Assembly: GCF_025766255.1 (NCBI RefSeq) | Contig: NW_026516679.1 | Span: 124,001 to 188,000, forward strand | Direction of reading: 5' to 3' | Origin: Zychaea mexicana | Taxonomy: Eukaryota > Mucoromycota > Mucoromycetes > Mucorales > Lichtheimiaceae | DNA length: 64,000 bases | In this document: piece by piece, positions 23,448 through 34,389 of the stretch | How the letters are laid out: each line of letters begins with the position of its first letter | Numbering within the stretch: position 1 is the stretch's first letter | The notes under the pieces: generated by a model | What the model was told of the DNA's origin: nothing | Database searches by the model: none | What the model saw: the letters and a program-made list of their open reading frames with translations, nothing else | Made by a program: the position numbers and the translations under genes

Positions 23448-23973
23448 CTAAATAATAATGCTATATTTTTAAAATTTTTTAGATTTTTCAATAATACAGA
23501 ATATACTCTTATTTTTATATTCGAAAACATATTTTTAAAATACATATTAGTATATTTATTTAAATAGTCATAATTTTCAATCCAAAAATTTTTATAAAAA
23601 GCATAAAAGGTAGAATATGGAATATTCTGTTTCATATTCTTACTAGTAATTCCTAATAATAAATGATATATTAGATAAATTCCTTTTTCAATTTCAAAAT
23701 ATAGTCTTAGATATTCTTTATTGGTATAAATCTTAGTTAAGAAAAAGAATACTGATATATACCATAATTTATCTAATACTTCTTTTTTTATTTCATTTAT
23801 TTCTTTAATATGTTAATTCTGTACGATGCTTATAATTATTTGCTTTCTTTTTCCAATTTTCATTTAAAAAAGTCCATTCATTTAATATTATTTTATCAAT
23901 TTCATCTTATAATAATATTTTATATTTTTTAATATCATTATTATTTAGTGTGCTGCTATATTCATCAAAAACC
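23448..23973 (-). pseudogene. AT-rich DDE transposase, N-terminal half
   Basis: ATG at about 23973 opens MVFDEYSSTLNNNDIKKY; stops and a frame change follow, then IPYSTFYAFYKNFWIENYDYL and SNIKIRVYSVLLKNLKNFKN up to the MULE-1 border. Helical, Lys/Asn-rich and very AT-rich, it fits the helix-rich N-terminus that precedes the DDE core now found at 10080-11264. Joining the two parts across one copy of CTAAATAA gives a frame change, so the gene was probably already broken or decayed further later. No other function suggested. Confidence 0.5.
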
Positions 23974-24573
23974 ATTTTGAAATTTATAAAAACCGTTCTT
24001 TTAACTTATTGAGTAAGCAATCAGGGAAAACTTATAACCTTAGGTAATAACTAGAATTAAGTATCTATATAATTACTTTAAATTTATCTTATATTTTGAT
24101 TTATATATTATAAAAAAATTAATATAAAGAAATATAAAAATACTTAGCATTTTTAATTTGATCATATGATCAAATAAAGTTCGAAATAATTCGAACTTTT
24201 ATTTCTTACTTGAAAATATTAAACAATTTTTAAATAAAAAACAATAATTGCTATGGTAACTAATGATAATATGATTTTTGGAAAAATTACACTAAGATAA
24301 TGTTATTATATAGTAGCAATAAATTATGATTTTTTTTATGTTAGCAACAATGAATTTCATTAAGTGACTGTCAATTTTGAGGAAAAAATAAAGCCTAAGA
24401 TAAAGAATTAGCAATTTTGCTTTAGTAAATTGTAAAATGTATCACCTTTTATTTTTTTCAAAAATGGATGTATAAATCAATTCTGTAATAAAATAATTTT
24501 TATTTTGTCGCTAGGTGATAAACTTCCAAACATTTATAGAGTTATTTTGAATCTATAGATTATTTTTGTACAA
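23974..24573. other. AT-rich non-coding DNA
   Basis: Upstream flank of the AT-rich DDE transposon. AACCTAAG-like sequence near 10280 and ACCTTAGGTAATAA near 24035 could be remnants of its inverted ends, but similarity is too weak to assert. No gene or RNA is seen. Confidence 0.4.
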
Positions 24574-24864
24574 TAGATATTATTGAGGTTTGGTAGTTGC
24601 TGATTAACTCCCTTCGAGGAATATTTTAGCGAACAACTGATGATGCCAATAGTGGAAGCAGGCAAGCACACAGAGCTAATCTTCTGGGAGTCCCAGTTAT
24701 AGAAATCGCCGTACTTAGGCAACATAGCTGCATAGTACTTTGCGGTGCCAGTAACATCGACTCCTTCTGAGCATTCTTTCTCAGTAGCTCGACATTTGCT
24801 ACCATACACCCGCAATCATTTGTCGGAGGAAACCATAAAAAAGTTGATGCTTTTGAACTCCTAG
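24574..24864 (+). pseudogene. hAT transposase C-terminal fragment
   Basis: Plus-strand frame: FEEYFSEQLMMPIVEAGKH, FWESQL, stop, KSPYLGNIAA, stop, YFAVPVTSTPSEHSFS, then ARHLLPYTRNHLSEETIKKL and MLLNS plus stop. This is the hAT dimerisation domain and aligns with the C-terminus of hAT-1 (AAMAAQYLAVPVTSAPSER). At aligned positions hAT-1 has Gln where this copy has TAG (24733-24735) and Trp where this copy has TAG (24862-24864). A third TAG lies at 24700-24702. It is an orphan fragment with no ends seen. Confidence 0.75.
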
Positions 24865-24911
24865 TACCCTTAAATTTTTTTGGCTTTCTCTCTTTTCTCC
24901 TTTGTTCCTGC

Positions 24912-25789
24912 TAGGGGTCGCAATTGGACGGGTCGGGTCGGGTCAAGGGTCTGACCCGTTGACCCACGGGTCAAGAAAACACTGACCCAACCCGACCCTT
25001 TCAACGTGACAGGTCAAAACTCGGGTTGACGGGTCAATACTGATTTTGATTCAGTGACAAAGGAGGTGTCAATTAACCTGAGCTTGAGCACTGGAAGTGC
25101 AAAACTATATGTATACATAGCTCTCTAAGATGATGGCACGCAAATTCCTAGCAGTGCTAGCAACATCTACGTTTTGTGTGATTATTCTTAAAGGTAAATG
25201 GGTTTGTGCCATCACAAAAGAAATCATTTGCGCTCACATGCATTAAAGAAAGCATAATGGTTAAAGTGTGGTTAAAAATCGACTTCCTTATATGCCCCTA
25301 ATCCTTTTCCCTTTTCCATTTTCTTTTCACTTCTTCCTTCTTCCTTCGTTTTTCTTTTCTCAATTCCTTTTCTGTCTTTTGTCAAATCTCGTCTCTTACT
25401 GCCACTCTCTATTGTCTATTCTCATTGTACTATTGCTACTTCTTTACTCCTATTACATATATTGCTTATAGCTTACTTATCTTACACTCTTGAATAAAAA
25501 ATATGATCCCACAATGAAAAAGAATATAGGTACGTTTTATGTTACAGTTCTATAGCAGACATTGACAACTACATCTTTGATATAATGATGCTTCCCAACA
25601 AAAAGATTGACTACTTGAATACAAGTACCTCATACATATCATATGTATACACGGGTCACAACGGGTCAACGGGGTCGGGTCAAGGGTTAGACGGGTTGAC
25701 CCGCGGGTTAGAAAAGCATCAACCCGACCCGTTGACCCGTCCTCAACCCGTGGGTCGGTTTTGACCCGTGGGTCAGATTGCGACCCCTA
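24912..25789. mobile_element. MITE with GGGTC-rich ends (878 bp)
   Basis: Starts TAGGGGTCGCAATTGGACGG and ends CAGATTGCGACCCCTA. It is flanked by the identical 8-mer GTTCCTGC (24904-24911 and 25790-25797). Both ends are packed with GGGTCGGGTC/ACGGGTCAAC-type motifs (24930-25040 and 25650-25775). The interior has no coding capacity. TAGGGGTC-type termini, 8-bp duplication and subterminal arrays place it with the hAT-like elements of this window. A decayed relative of its right end lies at 41100-41292. Confidence 0.88.
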
Positions 25790-26111
25790 GTTCCTGCTAA
25801 CTCTGTCCCTTTTATCTTGTTCTTACACTTCCTTTCCCACCTGTTTTGAACCTTTCTTTTTTTATAGATAGAATGTATAAGAACCTTTGTGAGAACAGTC
25901 TTATAAAAAAAATTGTAAAATAAAGTTAACAGACTATTTACAAGCACTACTGCTAGTGCTCCAAGTCATCTTTTATTCTTTTCTTATCCTTCTGTTATCT
26001 CTCTTTCTATTGGCTACACTATCGATCTACCAAAAAGACTTTGACAGCAAAATAATGACAGACGGCAACTTAAAATATTAACTATATAAGGAATATTTAT
26101 CATTTAACAAA

Positions 26112-26184
26112 TGCTCGAGATGTGGATTGAACACATGACCTTTAGATCTTCAGTCTAACGCTCTCCCAACTGAGCTACTCAAGC
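26112..26184 (-). tRNA. tRNA-Phe (GAA)
   Basis: Read on the minus strand: acceptor stem GCTTGAG/CTCGAGC (one T-G pair), D-arm AGCTCAGTTGGGAGAGC, anticodon stem TTAGA/TCTAA with loop CTGAAGA (anticodon GAA) and T-arm with GTTCAATC. Discriminator A; no encoded CCA; no intron. 73 nt. The A and B boxes are intact, so it is probably functional although surrounded by transposons. Confidence 0.95.
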
Positions 26185-26404
26185 GATACATCCGTAGAGA
26201 ATTGAGCGCGGTAGCAATTATCTCTTGGTAAACGTTTTTTCACATAAACTCCCTTTTCCCACAAACCCCTCTTCTATACAAACTCCCTAAAATTACATCC
26301 AACACACCCCTAGCACCGCTCGCGCCAGAATCAAATATATGTATGCAGGCAGATTCAATTAGTATTTCCCCTAGTATTTCTGCTAAGAGGAAACACTCTT
26401 AAAG

Positions 26405-26957
26405 CATCTGCAACAGTGGTTGGTAAATTTAAGTACTAAATTGAAAATTTAACAACGGCGATAACAACGCGTTGGACACTAACAACTCGTTTCATGCAAC
26501 AGTGAGTGTTAACTCAAAGTGTTAAAGTCGTAGGTCACTAAATAAAATAAAGTAGTGAGCTGAAATATATATAATCTGAATCTCAAGTACTTCTCTTATT
26601 TTTCAAAATGAACATATTTCTTTGAGCAAAATCGCGTCCTAGATGAGGAGATAGAAGAGAATAGTTGCGAGCTACAAGAGACAGTGACACGCATCTTGCA
26701 GCTACGAAAGAAAAGAAAGCTTGACGCTGTCCCTGAAGCACTAAAGCAACAGAAATATGTCCATTACGATCATATCTTCTTCGAGCAGATACTCATGCAG
26801 GATTACTTTGCTGAGACGCCAAGATATGATGCGAAGGTCTTTCAACGTCAGCTCTAGATGCATCGTGAAGTGGTTTTGCACATTATTAGCGAACTAGAAT
26901 CGAAATATCTATATTTCCAGCAAAAACCTGATATAACTGGAAAATTGGGTTTCTACC
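26405..26957 (+). pseudogene. Harbinger-1 fragment (5' end and transposase N-terminus)
   Basis: AAGCATCTGCAACAGTGG at about 26405 resembles PIF/Harbinger terminal sequences. From 26627 one frame gives an acidic/coiled start (VLDEEIEENSCELQETVTRI), then HYDHIFFEQILMQDYFAETP, RYDAKVFQRQL, a TAG, and MHREVVLHIISELE with YFQQKPDITGKLG. The FAETPRYDAKVFQRQFRMxR-type block followed by a QKPDATGKxG-type block is typical of the N-terminus of HARBI1-like nucleases. The DDE core is missing. The fragment ends where Harbinger-2 and then MULE-2 were inserted. Confidence 0.65.
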
Positions 26958-26966
26958 TATATGGTT

Positions 26967-27868
26967 CAAAATACTTATTCTGCCCCAAATTTAACTTTGG
27001 GTCCCCCCCCAAGGCCCTCAATTTTTTTGAAAGTCAGTTGGGAGAGTGTGTAAGCAGCAAAGATAGTTGTTAAAGTGTACTCGTCATCTTCTTTCCATGA
27101 GAAAAATTATTATTTCGACTGTATGAAAAGGTACGCAAAGAGAGAATGGAGAGACAAGATCTTACTACTTCAACAGGAAAAACAAAAATGGAGGCAAAAA
27201 GGAAGTGGTGGAGGAGGAATAATAACGAACCGAGCTTACTTTCTATGAAAAGTGGTTTGTTTTAGTTTGCAGCAGCCAATACTTCTTTTTTTTTCTGGGA
27301 CAGACAATCGCCGTCAAGAAGAACATAGCTCCATTTCAAACGAATGCAAAGGTACAAACGATCGCAGACGTGCTTGGAACTATTGCGCCATCGTGGTAGA
27401 TGGCAGGAATGGAAAGTCAAAACTTTTTTTTTGTAAATGCAGCTGTTGTGTGTGTGTGTATATATGTGTCAGGCAATTCCGTCATAAACAACCTCTTGTC
27501 TCCGTTTTTCTCTTCAGGCACATACGATCATGATGCTGTAAACTTTTGGAATCAACGTCAATGATTACATCGCCCAACAATGGAGCAACAATGCCTTCAA
27601 ATGCGAACGAAACACGAACTGAAAAGAAAACGTCACGATCACTGTGAGCAGTAAACAACACTCGTTCCGTCCTTTTGCTCCTGAATGCACACATTGCCCA
27701 GCGCATCCAGCATTTACAGCCTTTGTCGTGACAACTCCAGACTTCTGCAATTCCAGCGATGGTGGGAGAGGTAAACAGTGAGAACTGCTGTGAGTGTACT
27801 AATGTATGGTGGCAGCTTTCTTGCTTATGCCATTGCCAGCTTGCATAACTGCTACTGACAAGTCAGTG
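26967..27868 (+). repeat. MULE-2 left terminal inverted repeat
   Basis: Equal in length (902 bp) to 31394-32295 in opposite orientation; inner edge at GACAAGTCAGTG. Differences noticed include C/T near 26985, T/C near 27283, C/T near 27521, T/A near 27747 and A/G near 27799. Apparent open frames in it (for example 27252-27533) occur identically in the other arm and are not credible genes. Confidence 0.92.
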
Positions 27869-28509
27869 TATCATACCTTCCACGTCAAGAATTCTGTTCG
27901 TTCATCATCATTAGAGAAGATCCAGGCAAGCGTATAGCAAGGAAAGTTGCGAGTGTATGACGGTATGTGATGGCAGCTTTAATTCGTTTTTAAGGGGATC
28001 TGGTTTTATTTTCTTTATTCGTTTACTCTACAACATAATGGCGAACAAGAACGACATAATTTCCTAAATCAAGTAAAGATAGGAGGGTCATTTTCTAACA
28101 TTCAGTGGGTATGGATCCACAGGCTATATACTTATGGACATGTCAGGATTATTTATGGGAAAAAATAAGAATTATGTTCGAACAAGTAGCAAAGCGTTAA
28201 AGTGACAGGAACCAATTGCCTAGGATCCATTGTAGTCATTGGAAATAAAAGAATCACTTGAATCATTTGTAATATAACGTGAAGGACAATGCTTACGGGA
28301 AAGAATTGTATGTCACTACCTTGACGTTGCATATAACTATATGAATACTATTACTAGTACGACATCGAGAATATGCTATTATTATAGGAACTTCGTTGTC
28401 GCCACATATATTGCTTATGTCACATCAATAAAGTAAAGTCGGTGCACACTGTAACACAATCCTTTGTTCCTGATTCCTAATCTCGCAACATCATTAAGAA
28501 ACTTTCGAA
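27869..28509. promoter_or_regulatory. MULE-2 region upstream of transposase
   Basis: About 640 bp of non-coding DNA between the left arm and the transposase ATG. No repeat shared with the right side is apparent. It should carry the promoter; no single TATA box stands out. Confidence 0.4.
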
Positions 28510-30836
28510 ATGAATAACCTTGAAACTACCACCGCCATTACCGCCATTCCTATGTTAATTCCAGGAAACATTCCTGAAAGTCGTCAGAAGGAGGTGCCCG
28601 TGCTTGAGTGGCAAGACGTCTTGGCAAAGCAGCCACATGAAACGGGTGAATGCTGGGTTTACAAGGGCCAGTACTCACATGAAGACGAGCAACAAAAAAA
28701 GCAGAAGAAAGCTGAAGCTGCAGGAATAGGTAAAATGAGAGCTCAATCATAACGTAGATATAAGAAAATCTACTCACACATAGTGCGGGAGCAGTTGCCC
28801 CAACGAATAAGAGACTTCGCACGCCAACTATAGCATGGAGCATCCGCTATCGCTGTCACTGTGCAACAGTTAATACAGGCGCGAAGCATGAAAAAGAAGA
28901 AGAGAATTACGACGAAGATGGTGTGCAGCGCCGCCCTGTACAAAAAAAGTCGAAGCAAGTTGGATGCAAGGCGATGCTCAAGGTAACCTGCTACCTTGAG
29001 GATCCTACTAAGGCTGTTTTCGAGTATAAGGGCGCCCACAATGGTCATACACCAGGAAGTATTGAGGATGTCCAATACCTTCGTAATACACCAGAAGTCA
29101 AGGATCGAATTTTACAAGAACTGCGCAAGGGCTACAACGTTCGGAATGTCCGCGTGTACCTTCAACGTGAATATCGTGCATTGGCTAGTAGTCGCCGGGA
29201 AGCACACATTAACACTGTTGATGTGTACAATGTCTTTTACCAATATCGACAAGAACTGTGTACCAAGGCTGAAGAGGACTTTGCTTCAGTTGAGGCATGG
29301 TTGGAAGATTTCCGTGACCAAGGATATCATGTTTGGGTGGACACCACCAACAGCAATACCGACTCTGCTGGATCTAATGCTAGCCATCTATCTAGTACCA
29401 ACTTTGCTTTCGGGTTCCTTGCTCCATGGCAGAAGGATCTTTTGCTTGGATCGGCTGGCAGATTCATTTCTTTGGATGCAACTCACGATGTCTCCCAATA
29501 TGCTGAAGTTGTCTTATACACCATGGTTGTTCGCCACCCTGTTGCTGGTCGCGGCGTTCCCGTTTGCTACATGTTGACTGATGATAAATCATCGTCTCCA
29601 CTCGTCAACTGGTTCCGTTCGTTGGCATCCATTGGTCTTACGCCAGAGCGGTTTACGATTGATCGTGATTTTGCAGAAGACAACGCCATCACCACTGTCT
29701 GGAGCACTTGTACCATTCAACACTGCATTTGGCACGTAATGCGAGCTTGGATGAAAAACGTGCAATCGAAGATTGTTGGCATGCGTGGTCGCTCAGTAGC
29801 CCAAGCACGAAAATACGTCCGCGATCATCTGCATGCCCTTATGTACGAAGAAAACGAAGCTGCATTCACAACGTTGTTGACTGCATTTCTTACTGAAATG
29901 GAAAAGACCCAGCCGTCTTTCCATGCTTACTTTTCTCGCCATTGGGTCGACAGCTTGGATGGCAAGGGATTCACAAGATGGGCAGCTTGTTACCAACCTG
30001 CAATTTTCACGAACATGAAGACGAACAACTATGTCGAATCATGGCATAATCAATTGAAGACCATGTACTTGAAACGCAAACGCGCGCATCGTCTTGACGT
30101 CTTACTTGAAGTCCTTTCGTCTGATGTTTCGTTTGATATTCTTGGTGAAATCAAGCGCCTGGTTGCCAATGTTGGCAGAATGGGACCCCATGAGCATGCT
30201 TTGCGTAAAGAAGAGATGGAGGCTGAAAAGTTAAACCGTATTATATTACCTTCTAAAGTGACGGTATTGTCTGCTACAGACTATACTGTTCTTTCTTTCG
30301 TTGATGACAGCATCTGCTACAATGTAAGTACAGTTCAAGGTTTCTTCTTAACTTTTCATTCCATCACACTTACCTTACTTCCTGTGGCCCATGGTTTATA
30401 GGTTAATGCACGCCTTGGGCAACTCATCTCCTGCTCCTGCCCAAAGTTCGCCAAATCACTTTTTCCTTGTAAGCACATATTCCTAGTCGAGCAGTATGTG
30501 CAAACTGTAACTGTCCGACCTTCGATCGACGCCCATCAAATCTGGATCGACAATGCCATTGCCACAGCAACCCGATCCCTGCAACCACAAGAACCACCAA
30601 TCGAATCGCCTAAAGACAGACTCGATGATGCTGTGCAAGAGTTGTCCCAGCTGACCACAGCAATCCGACGTCTTGTAAGCATGTCTATGGTTCGAAATGG
30701 CCAGAACGATGCACTCAATAATATAATCGACCAGATCGAAAAGCTGACGGAAGATGCATCCAACATCAAAGCACTTCTAAACAACGTCCTGACCCTTCCT
30801 CCCAATTCCAACTTTCGCCGCCAAAATAATCCCTAA
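28510..30836 (+). CDS. MULE-2 transposase (three exons, 728 aa, open)
   Basis: Exons 28510-28729, 28792 (or 28795)-30323 and 30402-30836 join in phase. Order: N-terminal region; a Cys/His DNA-binding part around CHCATVNTG and GCKAMLKVTCY (FLYWCH/FAR1-like); the MULE DDE core with ISLDATHDV, FTIDRDFAE and NNYVESWHNQLK as likely D, D, E; and in exon 3 a SWIM zinc finger CSCPKFAKSLFPCKH, then a coiled-coil C-terminus (SQLTTAIRRL ... NIIDQIEKL). It excises and inserts the element bounded by the 902-bp arms. No stop or frameshift seen. The exon 2 acceptor is a tandem AGCAG (3 nt apart), which could give two isoforms differing by one residue. Probably active. Confidence 0.88.
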
Positions 30837-31393
30837 ACATCCTTCTTTTTTTTATTTCGTTTTTCCTATAAACATATGACATTATCCATTGTTAGTCTAT
30901 AAAATACTATATCAAAACACCCGAAACACGCATATTTCGCATACACTTACAAAAGCAGTACATAAGCAAAAATCCGGCATATCCTCCTTTTTATATTATG
31001 TTACTATTGCTATTGTTCTTACTTGATCAGTTTCTTTGGTACCTACATATAAAATTTTCTCATATTATAGGATCCATCATATAGCAGCATTCTCAACTTT
31101 CTCTAGAAAGAACAATTTATTCAGACTTACTCTCAAATTCGGAATCAGTTCGGTCATGGCAAGAGTAGGCTTTCGATGACGGCAAGAAAACGTGGTCGAT
31201 ATTTGGGGAAGATACATCAAGAAGAAGAGCGGCATTAGTACATATTCCCAGATAATTAACAAGAAAGACTACAACCAGAAACCCATACATACTTATTAGA
31301 GCCTTCAGACTTTGATCATCGTGAACGTATTTGGCATTGAATAAAGTTAGCTGATTTGAAGGAAGCAAAGGAAGACCTGTACACCAAAACATG

Positions 31394-32295
31394 CACTGAC
31401 TTGTCAGTAGCAGTTATGCAAGCTGGCAATGGCATAAGCAAGAAAGCTGCCACCATACATTAGCACACTCACAGCAGTTCTCACTGTTTACCTCTCCCAC
31501 CATCGCTGGAATTGCTGAAGTCTGGAGTTGTCACGACAAAGGCTGTAAATGCTGGATGCGCTGGGCAATGTGTGCATTCAGGAGCAAAAGGACGGAACGA
31601 GTGTTGTTTACTGCTCACAGTGATCGTGACGTTTTCTTTTCAGTTCGTGTTTCGTTCGCATTTGAAGGCATTGTTGCTCCATTGTTGGGCGATGTAATCA
31701 TTGACGTTGATTCCAAAAGTTTACAGCATCATGATCGTATGTACCTGAAGAGAAAAACGGAGACAAGAGGTTGTTTATGACGGAATTGCCTGACACATAT
31801 ATACACACACACACAACAGCTGCATTTACAAAAAAAAAGTTTTGACTTTCCATTCCTGCCATCTACCACGATGGCGCAATAGTTCCAAGCACGTCTGCGA
31901 TCGTTTGTACCTTTGCATTCGTTTGAAATGGAGCTATGTTCTTCTTGACGGCGATTGTCTGTCCCAGAAAAAAAAAGAAGTGTTGGCTGCTGCAAACTAA
32001 AACAAACCACTTTTCATAGAAAGTAAGCTCGGTTCGTTATTATTCCTCCTCCACCACTTCCTTTTTGCCTCCATTTTTGTTTTTCCTGTTGAAGTAGTAA
32101 GATCTTGTCTCTCCATTCTCTCTTTGCGTACCTTTTCATACAGTCGAAATAATAATTTTTCTCATGGAAAGAAGATGACGAGTACACTTTAACAACTATC
32201 TTTGCTGCTTACACACTCTCCCAACTGACTTTCAAAAAAATTGAGGGCCTTGGGGGGGGACCCAAAGTTAAATTTAGGGCAGAATAAGTATTTTG
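31394..32295 (-). repeat. MULE-2 right terminal inverted repeat
   Basis: Reverse complement of 26967-27868 with only a handful of substitutions. It is followed directly by the 9-bp duplication TATATGGTT (32296-32304). 30837-31393, between the transposase stop and this arm, shows no further gene. Confidence 0.92.
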
Positions 32296-32464
32296 TATAT
32301 GGTTGCTCTCATTTCGCTCCGGATAGACAGAGAACACCATACCTTATGTAGCAATGGAAAATACATTTTCCGTTCTCCTTCCAAAAGAGGGCTTCTCGGA
32401 GGCCTCCAATTTTGGTAGTGGCTTCTCTGATAGAAAGGCCTCCGTAGTGGCTCACTCGGATCGA

Positions 32465-32471
32465 TATAAAA
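32465..32471 (+). promoter_or_regulatory. TATA-like box of Harbinger-2 transposase
   Basis: TATAAAA, 90 bp upstream of the ATG at 32561 and 165 bp inside the left end, in otherwise mixed-composition sequence. Position and orientation fit a core promoter; no experimental support. Confidence 0.4.
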
Positions 32472-32560
32472 GGAAACTGTCACTTTCATGAATAATAAAA
32501 GTATCGAAAGAAAAATATACCCTCTATTTTTCATGTATTTTATCTGCTTTTATCATAAAA

Positions 32561-34107
32561 ATGAACAATATTCCATCATCAGCCATTATTCGCCGCCCAA
32601 CACACAATCATCTTGAAGAAAAAAGACGTCGTCGAGCAGCATTCATCAAGCTCTTGACGCAACTTGTAGCACCTGCCATAGGAATGCTTCCTTCGGTCAA
32701 TGCGAACATCGTTGCAGCTTACGCTGGTTCGACGCATCATTTTCGAGCAGCCAAGATCCCAAGAATTCACAGTACGGAATATTGGACATTGACCCACTCG
32801 AATCTTCGTGATGACGACGGTCTTGGCAGCTATAAATATCATTACCGCATGTGCAAATCTATATTGGAATGGCTTGTCAATACTTTGTCTGTGCATCAGG
32901 AATTTGTGTTAGAGTCATCAAGAATGACACCAGCTTATGTTCAAGTCTGCTGCGTACTATGGCGTTTTGCAAATACTCACATTGGATACAGAATCTTTGA
33001 GACGCAATTTGGCTTTTCTCAAGGATCGTACCACAAATTTACTGTGCGATTTATAAAAGCTATTTGCGACATCCATGGCTCTAAGATCAAGTGGCCACGC
33101 TCTCCAGAAGAAGCCTGTGAAGCTTCCAACGCCTTTTCTTTGCCCTCCGGTTTACCTACCTCTCAAGATGCCTCAGCAAGGCTGCAAGGGGCGATTGGAG
33201 CTATGGATGGCAAGCTCGTGGTGATCTACAAACCACTGAAGCAAGGTCAATGGTAATTTGACCGCAAACTGCATCACTCGATAAACTTGCTTACTGTATG
33301 TGCTGCAGATGGGCGCTTTACTTTTATTGACGTGGGTCAATCAGGTACAGTAATCTACAAGAGATTTATTAATGTCTTTAAACTTGCTTACTGTATGTGC
33401 TGCAGATGGGCGCTTTACTTTTATTGACGTGGGTCAATCAGGTACAGTAATCTACAAGAGATTTATTAATGTCTTTAATGTACACGTTGCTGACTGCAAC
33501 TGCATCACAAATATATGTTCACTAGGGCGAACTCACGACGCCTGCGCTTTCAATAACAGTGCGCTCAATACCAGACTGCTGAGTGATCCTGAACAATGGT
33601 GTCCTAATGGAACATACATTCTTGCCGGTTAGTAGTCCTGTACTTTTGATGTTCTACAGCTTTGCTTATATTCTGCATTTGAACCTATTGATAGATTCTG
33701 CTTTTCCTCTGTGGCCAACAATCATGACGCCGTATCCTAGCTCATCAACTGATCCAGCAGAAAAGCGATTCAACAAAGTCCATTCTTCAATGTGAATGGC
33801 TATTGAGCGAGCATTCAGTCGTCTTGTTTCCCGGTGGAGGTTCATGCGACATTACATGTACCTCATAGATCATACAAACCTGACGCTGGTGATTTATGCC
33901 TGTTGCATACTCCATAATATCTGTATGCTCGATCCGCACTCTGACGAACTGTTTCCATTGAACACAGAAGAGGATGAACAAACTAGACGTATATCAATAA
34001 TAGATACTGATAGACAGTCTAGTGCTAGAGAAGACAGTACAAGGTTGTTTGCACAAGGGCGTCAGAAACGCGATATGCTTAAAGAATCATCGTCCTCAAA
34101 TCAATAA
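32561..34107 (+). pseudogene. Harbinger-2 DDE transposase, broken
   Basis: The first open part (32561-33256) has a basic start, a helical HTH-like region (VQVCCVLWRFANTHIGYRIF then GSYHKFTVRFIKAI) and GAIGAMDGKLVVI carrying the first catalytic Asp. A TAA at 33256 is followed in frame by FDRKLHHSINLLTVCAADGRF, an exact 97-bp tandem duplication (frame-breaking), then later blocks YPSSSTDPAEKRFNKVHSS and MAIERAFSRLVSRWRF, the ERAFGRLK-like Glu block of DDE_Tnp_4. The C-terminus is open to 34107. At least one stop, the duplication and a further frame change near 33630 make it non-functional. Confidence 0.75.
33284..33477 (+). repeat. Exact 97-bp tandem duplication
   Basis: 33284-33380 and 33381-33477 appear identical base for base (AACTTGCTTACTGTATG... 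to ...AATGTCTTTA). 97 is not a multiple of three, so it shifts the transposase frame. No mismatch was seen, so it is recent. It looks like a replication-slippage or repair product. Confidence 0.93.
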
Positions 34108-34389
34108 ACGCAATACCTTATACATTGCTCCAGTAATCGCTCTATATCTTTTAGATATTGACATGAAGTGCTGCTTGGTACTAAAAGTTCGCGTATAAAA
34201 TAATTGGGCATCTTTTCGTAGCAGTTATTGTCTGTAATGGCATGACTAGTTTTCTTCTTCACATTCTGTAAAGTGCAGTAAAGTGCTATATTAGAAGATA
34301 TTAATCATCACACAGGGTATTCTAGATACACTTTTAGCAATTCTGAATAAATGTCATATTATAATATAATAAAATTTATTGTTCTTCTT

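Larger units (their letters stand above)
26967..32295 (+). mobile_element. MULE-2, complete, near-identical long TIRs and exact 9-bp TSD
   Basis: Inverted arms of 902 bp each (26967-27868 and 31394-32295) start CAAAATACTTATTCTGCCC. Only about five to seven differences were noticed in the stretches compared by eye. The 9-mer TATATGGTT is duplicated exactly (26958-26966 and 32296-32304), the standard MULE length. One transposase gene with three exons (28510-30836) is open throughout. Near-identity of the arms and the perfect duplication imply recent insertion. The right TSD copy overlaps the first bases of the Harbinger-2 end. Length 5329 bp. Confidence 0.93.

Noticed and set aside
24534..24815. 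Open frame of 93 codons on the minus strand
   Set aside because: It is the antisense of the hAT dimerisation-domain fragment on the plus strand; the same antisense pattern can be read opposite the hAT-1 C-terminus.
27252..27533. Frame repeated at 31729-32010 with few changes
   Set aside because: The identity reflects the MULE-2 inverted arms, not a conserved gene.
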